The translations under genes were made by a program, and so were the position numbers. This document shows positions 1 to 6,188 of a DNA stretch of 9,799 nt, piece after piece. The stretch is from Porphyromonadaceae bacterium. Lineage in GTDB: Bacteria; Bacteroidota; Bacteroidia; Bacteroidales; Dysgonomonadaceae. The stretch lies in NCBI GenBank assembly GCA_003517675.1, contig DPAC01000092.1, positions 1-9,799 on the forward strand, read 5' to 3'. How positions within the stretch are numbered: the first letter of the stretch is position 1; every line of letters begins with the position of its first letter. The notes beneath the pieces are model-generated. The model saw only the letters and a program-made list of their open reading frames with translations, had not been told where the DNA came from and searched no databases.

Positions 1-797
1 TGTTTGCCCTGCTGCGGGAGAGGCAGATCCGCATCAACCTCGACATCATCTACGGGCTACCGCTGCAGACGGTGGAGAGCTTTACCGACACCATTGCTCA
101 GGCAATCGACCTGGCACCCGACCGGCTGGTCACCTTCTCCTACGCCCATATACCGCATCTCTTTCCGCGACAAAAGCTGCTGGAACGAAAGGGACTCCCC
201 TCCGAAGAGCTGAAAAACAACCTCTATCATGCGGCACAACAGCTGCTGTTGCAGGGAGGATACCAACAGATAGGGCTGGATCATTACGTGAAAGAGGAGG
301 ATGAACTTTACCAGGCTTTGAGCGGCGGCACCCTGCATCGCAACTTCCAGGGTTACTGCACCCGCCGCACCACAGGACAGGTCTATGCCTTCGGCGTCAC
401 CGCCATCAGCCAGCTGACAGGAGCCTATGCCCAGAACACCAAAAGCATAGACGAGTATATCAAAACGATCCGCAATGGCCATCTGCCGGTAAAGAAGGGA
501 TACACCCTAAACCGCGAGGAACAGGTGACACGTGAGGTGATCACCACCCTGATGTGCAACGGGGAGATCCACTGGCAGGAGCTGGCAGAGCAGCTTCACC
601 TTACCCGGGAGGAGGTGCAGGCGATGACTGCCTACTCGGAGGAAAAGATGCGCCGGTTTGCCGACGACGGCCTCATCCTTTTTGACAGCGAGCAGATTGT
701 GATGCGCGAGAAAGGGTCGCCCTACGTGCGCAACGTGGCGGCATCGCTCGATAAGCTGTTGATTCATACCAATAAAACATTTTCAAAACCCATATAA
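1..797 (+). CDS. hemN: Oxygen-independent coproporphyrinogen III oxidase (HemN), 3' part; 5' end outside window
   Basis: Radical-SAM enzyme that decarboxylates two propionates of coproporphyrinogen III to give protoporphyrinogen IX in anaerobic haem synthesis, in the cytoplasm. The frame is already open at the left edge (first full codon at base 3) and runs 264 residues, so roughly the last 60% of a usual ~455-residue HemN is present. The N-terminal CxxxCxxC iron-sulfur motif lies outside. Visible family signatures are INLDIIYGLPLQT at the start, the HemN-typical GLDHYVKEEDEL, then LHRNFQGYCTRRT, followed by AISQLTGAYAQN and the C-terminal helical domain with DGLILFDSEQI. The GLDH...LHRNFQGY block separates true HemN from the related HemW, which lacks it. 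The stop lies 8 bp before the protoporphyrinogen oxidase start, so the two probably form an operon. Confidence 0.95.
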   Translation, partial: FALLRERQIRINLDIIYGLPLQTVESFTDTIAQAIDLAPDRLVTFSYAHIPHLFPRQKLLERKGLPSEELKNNLYHAAQQLLLQGGYQQIGLDHYVKEEDELYQALSGGTLHRNFQGYCTRRTTGQVYAFGVTAISQLTGAYAQNTKSIDEYIKTIRNGHLPVKKGYTLNREEQVTREVITTLMCNGEIHWQELAEQLHLTREEVQAMTAYSEEKMRRFADDGLILFDSEQIVMREKGSPYVRNVAASLDKLLIHTNKTFSKPI

Positions 798-805
798 CCG
801 AATTC

Positions 806-2182
806 ATGGAAAGAATAGAAAAAGATGTGGTCATCATCGGAGGTGGCCTCACGGGACTGACCACTGCCTTGCAACTGAAAAAGAAAGGCCTCACCGTCGC
901 CCTCCTCGAGAAGAGCGACCGTACGGGGGGACAAATCGCCACCCACAGCGAACAGGGTTTTCTCTTTGAGTCGGGCCCCAATACCGGCTCCGGTGCATCG
1001 GAGGAGGTGATGGAACTCTACCATTTCCTCTCCGGAAGGTGCGAGATCGAGTTTGCCACGAAGGAAGCGGAGAGCCGCTGGATCTGGAAGAAAGGAAAGT
1101 TTCACCCTCTCCCCGGCGGATTAATCGGCGGCATCACCACTCCTCTTTTCACCATGGGCGACAAACTGCGGATCCTGGGAGAACCATTCCGCCGCAAGGG
1201 AAGTGACCCGGATGAGACGGTAGCGGCAATGACGGCCCGCCGCCTGGGAAAATCGTTCCTCGACTATGCGGTGGACCCGTTCCTATCCGGCGTCTATGCC
1301 GGTGACCCCCATACCCTGATCACCCGCCATGCACTGCCCAAACTCTATAACCTGGAGCAACAATATGGCAGCTTCATCGGCGGAAGCATCCAAAAAGCAA
1401 GAGAGGCAATGAAGCAACCTGCCGGCAAAGCCAGGAAAGGAATCTTCTCCACCTACGGCGGCATGGAACAACTCACCCGGGCCATGAGCGCAGCCATCGG
1501 CGGGGAGGAGACCTTCCTCTCCCTTACCGGCGTAACTGTCGCTCCCGACAGGGAGACAGGTCACTGGAACACCACCGCTACGCAACAGGGCGGACAGCTC
1601 CTTTTCCGTTCGCGCCACCTGGTGACCACCACCGGCGCATATCAACTGCCGGAGCTGCTTCCTTTTGTCGATGCCTCATCGATGAAACAGCTGACCAGCC
1701 TCCGCTACGCACCGGTGGTTCAGGTAGCTGTCGGCGTAAAAAAACTGGATGGGCTCCGCTTCAACGCGTTCGGGGGATTGATCCCCACCGCAGAAAAAGA
1801 GGATTTTCTGGGTATATTGTTTCCCTCAGCTTGCTTTACAGGCCGAAGTCCCGAGGGGGGAATGCTTTTCTCCTTTTTCATGGGAGGAATTCGGAACGGC
1901 AGCTTCCTTGATCTCTCCGACCGGGAGATCGAAGAGAGGGTGATCCGCTCATTCCACCGAATGCTTCGCTTCCCGGCAGAGAAAGAACCCGACCTGATCC
2001 GCATCTTCCGCCACCGATATGCGATTCCCCAATATGAACGCTCCTCCGAAGAACGGTTTCGCGCGGTATCATCGCTGGAGAAGCAATATTCCGGACTCCA
2101 CATCGCCGGCAACCTGCGCGACGGCATCGGCATGGGGCACCGCATCACTCAGGGATTCCGCCTGGCAGAGGAGATCCAATAA
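806..2182 (+). CDS. hemG: Protoporphyrinogen oxidase (FAD-dependent, HemG/HemY type)
   Basis: Oxidises protoporphyrinogen IX to protoporphyrin IX, the step directly after HemN. The 458-residue length matches the FAD-dependent HemY/PPOX family. The N-terminus carries the dinucleotide-binding fold (VVIIGGGLTGLTTALQL, residues 8-24) with the acidic end of the second strand (LLEKSDRTGGQIAT). The segment around residues 50-56 (FESGPNT) is typical of the family. The C-terminus (about 430-458) has the second FAD-contact segment, LHIAGNLRDGIGMG. The ATG at 806 sits just before the Rossmann strand, which supports this start; no Shine-Dalgarno is evident. The name covers monofunctional PPOX. In some Gram-positives the same fold is a coproporphyrinogen oxidase, but the adjacent hemN argues for protoporphyrinogen here. 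Family members usually use O2, which contrasts with the O2-independent HemN beside it. Confidence 0.93.
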   Translation: MERIEKDVVIIGGGLTGLTTALQLKKKGLTVALLEKSDRTGGQIATHSEQGFLFESGPNTGSGASEEVMELYHFLSGRCEIEFATKEAESRWIWKKGKFHPLPGGLIGGITTPLFTMGDKLRILGEPFRRKGSDPDETVAAMTARRLGKSFLDYAVDPFLSGVYAGDPHTLITRHALPKLYNLEQQYGSFIGGSIQKAREAMKQPAGKARKGIFSTYGGMEQLTRAMSAAIGGEETFLSLTGVTVAPDRETGHWNTTATQQGGQLLFRSRHLVTTTGAYQLPELLPFVDASSMKQLTSLRYAPVVQVAVGVKKLDGLRFNAFGGLIPTAEKEDFLGILFPSACFTGRSPEGGMLFSFFMGGIRNGSFLDLSDREIEERVIRSFHRMLRFPAEKEPDLIRIFRHRYAIPQYERSSEERFRAVSSLEKQYSGLHIAGNLRDGIGMGHRITQGFRLAEEIQ

Positions 2183-2204
2183 GGAGGATCAAACCCGGTA
2201 GGAG

Positions 2205-2267
2205 CAGTGCCGCCGGGAATCAGTACCGCCAGGAATCAGTACCGCCAGGATCAGAGCCGCCTGGGAT
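2205..2267. repeat. Short tandem repeat, four imperfect ~16-bp units, between convergent genes
   Basis: Four head-to-tail units: CAGTGCCGCCGGGAAT (2205-2220), CAGTACCGCCAGGAAT (2221-2236), CAGTACCGCCAGGAT (2237-2251, one base shorter) and CAGAGCCGCCTGGGAT (2252-2267). A fifth decayed start (CATAGCCGG) runs into the last codons of the lipoate ligase gene. The array fills most of the 84-bp gap between two convergent genes. I see no convincing hairpin with a T-tract, so any role in termination is a guess. Confidence 0.8.
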
Positions 2268-2995
2268 CATAGCCGGTAGTTCCAGCTCCGGCAGGTATAT
2301 TTATCCTTCTGGAGCTGACCGATCGCCTCGAGTGCCTCTGCTTGCAGTTCCATTATTTCGTTCTCCCCATAGTAGAGGAGAAGCTGTGCTGCAAACATTT
2401 CCAGGAAAGCATTCATTCCCGGTGCCTCTGCCCCTTTTTCAGCAAGGTAACTGCGAATATTGGTCACCGGGCTGGGTACCGAGGCGGTCGCTTTCCTGAC
2501 CGGGCTTTCGTTTTCGGCGGCCAGTGCCTGCTGCAACGCATCCAGGTTGGTATCATACAACAGGGTACCGTGGTGCAGTTCCCTGTAGAGCGAGACATGC
2601 GAGGCGGTACCCGATATTTTGTATCCCTCCAGCCAGAGGTCCTTTCTCTTGCCCACCTCTGCCGGCACGGAGAGTGCCTGAAGCGCTGCCACAACCGGCT
2701 CCAGGAAGCGACCGCTCAGGGGTGCATCTGTCTTGTCCTGCAACAACGAATAGTTGAGGTTACCCCTGTCGTGGTACACCGCTCCCCCACCCGATATCCG
2801 CCGTAGGATGCGGATGTCATGTTCGATGCAGTAGTCCTGATCCACCTCGTTCACCACCGCCTGGTTGGAGCCGATGATCACACTGGAATCGTTGCGGTAA
2901 AGGAAAAAAAAAGATTCTCCCCCCCGGGTGAAGAGATATTCTTCAGCCGCCAGGTTGAACGATGGGATGGTGAAAGGGGAGACCACTATTTTCAT
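2267..2995 (-). CDS. lplA: Lipoate-protein ligase A family protein (catalytic domain only)
   Basis: Attaches lipoate, via lipoyl-AMP, to the lysine of lipoyl domains in 2-oxoacid dehydrogenases or GcvH. From the chosen start the protein has 242 residues. Visible motifs are the lipoate-binding loop RRISGGGAVYHDRGN (65-79), YKISGTA (125-131) with the adenylate-contacting lysine K126, and HHGTLLYDTNL (141-151). These are diagnostic for the LplA/LipB/BirA fold. E. coli LplA is about 337 residues with a C-terminal accessory domain; that domain is absent and the protein ends at SWNYRL, about where the catalytic domain should end. The frame stays open 24 codons further upstream (to 3067), but MKIVVSPFTIP at 2995 matches the usual N-terminus better. 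It is the last gene of the - strand run, 96 bp after the tandem aldolase. Confidence 0.9.
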   Translation of the reverse strand: MKIVVSPFTIPSFNLAAEEYLFTRGGESFFFLYRNDSSVIIGSNQAVVNEVDQDYCIEHDIRILRRISGGGAVYHDRGNLNYSLLQDKTDAPLSGRFLEPVVAALQALSVPAEVGKRKDLWLEGYKISGTASHVSLYRELHHGTLLYDTNLDALQQALAAENESPVRKATASVPSPVTNIRSYLAEKGAEAPGMNAFLEMFAAQLLLYYGENEIMELQAEALEAIGQLQKDKYTCRSWNYRL

Positions 2996-3091
2996 GACTG
3001 CAAAATTAACAAAAACATTGTTTATAAAGACCTGTTTGTTTCGCTTTACATCTTCTCCCAACACCAAAGCTATTCTAACTCATTCATTTTT
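2996..3091 (-). other. 96-bp intergenic gap upstream of the lipoate ligase gene
   Basis: AT-rich gap between the tandem aldolase stop and the ligase start. On the - strand a TAATTTTG (3008-3001) resembles the Bacteroidota -7 box (TAnnTTTG). It lies only six bases before the ATG and has no TTTG box at the expected upstream distance, so I do not call a promoter. No terminator is evident, so read-through from the upstream gene is possible. Confidence 0.4.
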
Positions 3092-4390
3092 TTACTTCAC
3101 ATTAAACGCAACCCTCAAATCCTCGATCTCCTCATCACCGATTGGTTGCAGGGGACCGATAGAAGCGGCCATCACCAAGGAGTTGGCCGAGAACTCAGCC
3201 ACCTCCAGGTAATCGAACGTGTTGAGGAGCTTGTCGCCTGTCACGAAAACACTGTCATTTTCCACCAGGATCACCCGGTTCTTGGCAAACATCCTGGCCA
3301 CACTGTCCACATCATTGTAGATCAGCCCGAAGGGTATGGAAGGTACATCCTGCAGGAAGATCCAGCTTTCGGGGATGGTACGCACATCGAACTTGCTGCC
3401 GCTCACTGCGTGGGCCATCAGGTTCACCGGCTGGGTGCAGATGATGGAGTTGATGTGCGGGTTAAGCTGATAAATGCGCTGATGGAGGGCAACCGAACGG
3501 CTGGGTGTCTTCCCTGCCTCTGCCATCCCGTTTTTGATCTGCACAATATCGCTGGGCACGATGTCCCACCGGGCAATGTTGCTGGGAGTGATCAGGAAGT
3601 CATTCTCTTTCCACCGTACCGAAACCGTCCCATAGGTCGAGATCATCAATCCCTGGTTACAAGCCCTGCGGATGATGTTCACCATCTCGGTGCGGATGGC
3701 ACGTTCCTCAGAGGGATGATCGATATCCATGAAATACGATACATTCGTCGGCAGGTGATGCACATATTGCGATACCTGATCATCCGTCAGGTAGTTCACA
3801 TTCCCCAGTCGTTTCGCATTGATGATGGTACGGCAACAGAATTCCAGCGTTTCAAACCGCTGATAGGCATCCATCAGATCGATGCCGCCCAGTACCACCC
3901 CGTGGTTCTCCATGATCACCGCCTTATACCGTTTGTCTTCAAACTCCAGGGCGATCTTTTTACCCAGATCTTCGCTGCCAGGTGTGCCATAGGGTGCAAA
4001 GCCGATGTCGCCACAGATGCTGTGTGCCTGTGGTACGATCTTGGTGTCAGGTACGATGCCGGTGATGCTGAAGGCCACCAGTGCCGGCGGATGGGCATGG
4101 ATGATGGCGGTGAACTCCGGTCGTGTCTCGTAGATTGCCTTGTGAAAGGGCAGTTCGGATGATGGCTTGTGTAGGCCGATGACCGTTCCGTCGCGCTTCA
4201 CCTGCATGATATCCTTCACGGTGAGCGAACCTTTATCCACTCCCGAAGGGGTGATCCAGATATCGCCGTTCTTATCCCTGATAGAGATGTTGCCTCCGGA
4301 GGTGGTGGTCATCCCACTCCTGTATATCCGTCCGATGATCACATTGATCTGTTCTACCGGATGCATTAAATTCACATCTAATTGTTTCAT
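3092..4390 (-). CDS. Two-domain class II aldolase/adducin protein; second domain lacks metal ligands
   Basis: The 432 residues hold two class II aldolase (FucA/AraD/RhaD-like) domains in tandem. Domain 1 (about 1-215) is complete: SGGNIS (31-36, phosphate loop), candidate catalytic Glu E79 in SSELPFH, zinc ligands H98 and H100 in HAHPP, and the third ligand H163 in ENHG. These enzymes cleave a ketose-1-phosphate to dihydroxyacetone phosphate plus an aldehyde, or epimerise a pentulose phosphate. Domain 2 (about 230-432) keeps the fold landmarks (STYGTVSVR, FLITPSN, ALHQRIY, LVEN) but has Ser299 for the Glu, Cys318 and Gln320 for the paired histidines and Asp379 for the third. It should therefore not bind the metal. 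Family members are usually one ~215-residue domain. The start at 4390 lies ahead of the first helix; Met9 is an alternative. It follows the dehydrogenase gene by 159 bp holding a heptamer array. Confidence 0.88.
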   Translation of the reverse strand: MKQLDVNLMHPVEQINVIIGRIYRSGMTTTSGGNISIRDKNGDIWITPSGVDKGSLTVKDIMQVKRDGTVIGLHKPSSELPFHKAIYETRPEFTAIIHAHPPALVAFSITGIVPDTKIVPQAHSICGDIGFAPYGTPGSEDLGKKIALEFEDKRYKAVIMENHGVVLGGIDLMDAYQRFETLEFCCRTIINAKRLGNVNYLTDDQVSQYVHHLPTNVSYFMDIDHPSEERAIRTEMVNIIRRACNQGLMISTYGTVSVRWKENDFLITPSNIARWDIVPSDIVQIKNGMAEAGKTPSRSVALHQRIYQLNPHINSIICTQPVNLMAHAVSGSKFDVRTIPESWIFLQDVPSIPFGLIYNDVDSVARMFAKNRVILVENDSVFVTGDKLLNTFDYLEVAEFSANSLVMAASIGPLQPIGDEEIEDLRVAFNVK

Positions 4391-4413
4391 AATCAGTTTT
4401 TAGTTGTTAGCGG

Positions 4414-4518
4414 TAAGCGGTAAGCTGTAAGCTGTAAGCTGTAAGCGATAAGCTGTAAGCGATAAGCTGTAAGCGATAAGCTGTAAGCGGTAAGGGGTAA
4501 GCTGTAAGCGGTAAGCTT
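4414..4518. repeat. Heptamer tandem array, 15 units of TAAGCNN
   Basis: Fifteen contiguous 7-bp units fill 105 bp of the 159-bp gap between the alcohol dehydrogenase stop and the aldolase start. Read on +, the units are TAAGCTG (seven times), TAAGCGG (three), TAAGCGA (three), TAAGGGG (one) and TAAGCTT (one). A degenerate TTAGCGG precedes them at 4407-4413. From 4442 to 4483 TAAGCGA and TAAGCTG alternate strictly, giving a 14-bp super-unit repeated three times. Such arrays usually vary in copy number by slippage. Here a change would alter the spacing between two cistrons. No function is shown by the sequence. Confidence 0.97.
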
Positions 4519-4549
4519 AGTATCCACAACTGGAAGCTTATCGTTTTGA

Positions 4550-5824
4550 TTATTTGTGATCGAAATAGTTGAGCAGGAACGATTCTGCCTCTACGCTCCA
4601 GAGACCGTTGTGTCGCTTACAGATCTTAGCCAGTTCGCGGAACAGCTCATTCTCTTTCCCCAGCTTTTCAAAATCGTCGATAGGGGTCAGCGGCAGATCG
4701 ATATGGGTATAGATCAGCTTTTTGCCGCCCGGAATCTCCGGCAGCCGGTTGGTAGTATCGGGCACCGCGTCCAGTCCCCCGATATGCGTCACCAATCCCG
4801 CCGGATCCAGTCCCCCGCTCATGATCTCAATCGCCTCCTTCATGTCATCGTTGTTGCCGCCACTGGTTCCCACGATATGGGTATAGGCGTAATGCACGTT
4901 GTAGAAGTTGAGCATGGCACTGAAGTTCGGATCACCCGGGCCGGCAAAGAAGTTGAGGCAGCCGTCGAATGCCAGTATCGCATCTCCCTGCTCCACTACC
5001 GGTCTCACAGGAGCGAACACGAAGACATCATCATATCCTTGATCACCACTGATCGATTTCAACTCTTTCACCGGGTCTTCCATTTTACCGGTATTGACAT
5101 AACGCAGGTCAATCCCTCTTGACGCGGCAAATTCAGCGGTGTAGATGGAAGCAGCCCGGTCCAGCCGAGCTTGGTTCACATCGGTCACCACCAGCAGGGA
5201 GGGTCTGCGCTCCTCCCGGTGCAGTACATAGTTGATGGCGGCGAGGCCCATGGGGCCCACGCCGGCCAGGATCGCCATTTTCCCGCCATCCTTAATTTCC
5301 ATCTTGTGCTGATAGCTGCCCGGGGTGGTGTGGTAGTTGGCATGCATGGCACCGATTACGCAGGAGAGCGGCTCGGACAGCGAAGCGGGATAGTAACCCT
5401 CCCCCCGAAAGGGAAGCAGGCAATCCTGCTCCATCACTTCGTTGGGTATGACCACGTAGGTGGCATCCCCACCGATATACTTGTAACTGTAACCGGGAGC
5501 ACTCAGGATGCCCACCGGCCCCTTTTCATAATAAAGCGCCGGCTGGATGGAGAATTTATCACCCGACTTGAACTTGTGCGCCCATTTGGGCCCCACTTCC
5601 AGCAGTTCACCGGCAAACTCATGGCCGATGATGATGGGGTTTTCCGCCACATCATCGGGAATCCGCTTGTGATCCGTACCCTGCGAAGATGCCTTGTAGG
5701 AGGACATGCAGATGGAGTCGGATACCACTTTGGCCAGGATCTCATCCTCCCTGATCTGCGGCAGATCAAACTCCTCCAGCCGGAGGTCTTTCTTGCCATA
5801 TAATCGTACTGCTCTTGTTTTCAT
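4550..5824 (-). CDS. Zinc-dependent alcohol dehydrogenase, L-sorbose-1-phosphate reductase-like
   Basis: Medium-chain dehydrogenase of 424 residues, predicted to interconvert a sugar or polyol (possibly phosphorylated) with its keto form using NAD(P)H. The N-terminal GroES-like domain has the catalytic zinc set: the Cys in SDSICMSSYK, His-Glu in IIIGHEFAGELLEVG and the Glu in SLSEPLSCVIG. The Rossmann domain shows MAILAGVGPMGLAA. The four-cysteine structural-zinc loop of classic alcohol dehydrogenases is missing; that region instead reads ALYYEKGPVGILSAPGYSY. The length and absent loop fit the group annotated as L-sorbose-1-phosphate reductase (SorE-like). MKTRAVRLYG at 5824 is the typical family start; an in-frame ATG at 5845 would add seven residues (MIKHHSI) of no obvious merit. 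Neighbouring aldolases suggest it makes or consumes a ketose phosphate. The exact substrate is unknown. Confidence 0.88.
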   Translation of the reverse strand: MKTRAVRLYGKKDLRLEEFDLPQIREDEILAKVVSDSICMSSYKASSQGTDHKRIPDDVAENPIIIGHEFAGELLEVGPKWAHKFKSGDKFSIQPALYYEKGPVGILSAPGYSYKYIGGDATYVVIPNEVMEQDCLLPFRGEGYYPASLSEPLSCVIGAMHANYHTTPGSYQHKMEIKDGGKMAILAGVGPMGLAAINYVLHREERRPSLLVVTDVNQARLDRAASIYTAEFAASRGIDLRYVNTGKMEDPVKELKSISGDQGYDDVFVFAPVRPVVEQGDAILAFDGCLNFFAGPGDPNFSAMLNFYNVHYAYTHIVGTSGGNNDDMKEAIEIMSGGLDPAGLVTHIGGLDAVPDTTNRLPEIPGGKKLIYTHIDLPLTPIDDFEKLGKENELFRELAKICKRHNGLWSVEAESFLLNYFDHK

Positions 5825-5844
5825 AATGCTGTGATGTTTAATCA

Positions 5845-6188
5845 TTATTTTAGTCTGATATATTCTTCATTGATAAACTGTTCGAGTTGTTTTTTTTCGG
5901 GAAGCTCAACGATATATTTCGATCAGGACTGAATTGGGCAGACAGTGTCTGCCCAATTCCAACAAATTCTTTCCCAATGAATTGTAATTCTGCAGACAGT
6001 GTCTGCAGAATTGAATTATCCTTTTCTGAATTACTCAATTGGGCAATCGGTGATTGCCTAATTCCAACGTTCTCTTCTTCAGAAGATTGTAATTCTGCAA
6101 TCGGTGATTGCAGAATTGAATTATCCTCCTCCTTCTCCCAATTACTTAATTTGGCAGACGGTGTCTGCCAAATCCCGCTAACCCAGCA
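5845..6188 (-). pseudogene. Stop-free frame with five ~18-residue repeats plus a possible out-of-frame C-terminal relic
   Basis: After a TGA at 6191-6189 the - strand is open for 112 codons and stops at 5850. It has no ATG except near its very end; the only plausible start is a TTG at 6038. Read through, it gives five related blocks: GIWQTPSAKLSNWE, NSILQSPIAELQSSE, GIRQSPIAQLSNSE, NSILQTLSAELQFIG and GIGQTLSAQFSPD. Each spans one palindrome of the hairpin array. In another frame, 5922-5845 encodes KYIVELPEKKQLEQFI and a few more residues before a stop, which reads like a real charged protein C-terminus. From memory, the QTLSAQL motif and such a tail resemble parts of DUF1016/YhcG-type PDDEXK nucleases, so this may be a collapsed remnant of one. 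It could equally be a by-product of the palindromes. Confidence 0.3.
5931..6173. repeat. Array of five palindromes (hairpins A-E) with covarying stems
   Basis: Five inverted repeats lie in the 353-bp gap between co-directional genes. A, 5931-5959: 14-bp arms (GAATTGGGCAGACA) around one base. B, 5986-6012: 13-bp arms (AATTCTGCAGACA) around one base. C, 6037-6063: 12-bp arms (AATTGGGCAATC) around GGT with one G-T pair. D, 6091-6117: 12-bp perfect arms (AATTCTGCAATC) around GGT. E, 6149-6173: 11-bp perfect arms (ATTTGGCAGAC) around GGT. Centres are 54, 51, 54 and 57 bp apart. The inner stem is GCAGAC/GTCTGC in A, B and E but GCAATC/GATTGC in C and D, so both arms changed together. The outer stem alternates AATTGG, AATTCT, AATTGG, AATTCT, ATTTG. 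Spacers A-B and C-D resemble each other (CCAAC...TTGT), and so do B-C and D-E (GAATTATCC...ATTACT). In the gene-sense transcript the array would sit 3' of the aldolase/dehydrogenase fusion and 5' of the sorbose-phosphate-reductase-like gene. Confidence 0.96.

Noticed and set aside
2272..2292. GCCGG...CCGGC inverted repeat at the end of the lipoate ligase gene as a bidirectional terminator
   Set aside because: Only five outer base pairs, an unpaired interior and no T-tract on either side. It lies inside coding sequence.
3001..3008. TAATTTTG on the - strand as a Bacteroidota -7 promoter box for the lipoate ligase gene
   Set aside because: It sits six bases from the ATG and no TTTG box occurs about 19-21 bp upstream; in AT-rich sequence this octamer arises easily by chance.
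2819..4162. 447-residue + strand open frame
   Set aside because: It is antisense to the lipoate ligase and tandem aldolase genes, both with clear motifs. It is rich in His and Asp from reversed codons and has no family signature.
4524..4549. AAGCTTA/AAGCTTATC similarity beyond the heptamer array as an inverted repeat
   Set aside because: The match is explained by the palindromic AAGCTT core shared with the heptamer; the surrounding bases do not extend the pairing.
5931..6173. Possible CRISPR array: repeats of ~27 bp with ~26-bp spacers
   Set aside because: The repeated units are full palindromes that differ from one another, the spacers are related to each other rather than unique, there are only five units, and no cas gene is in the window.
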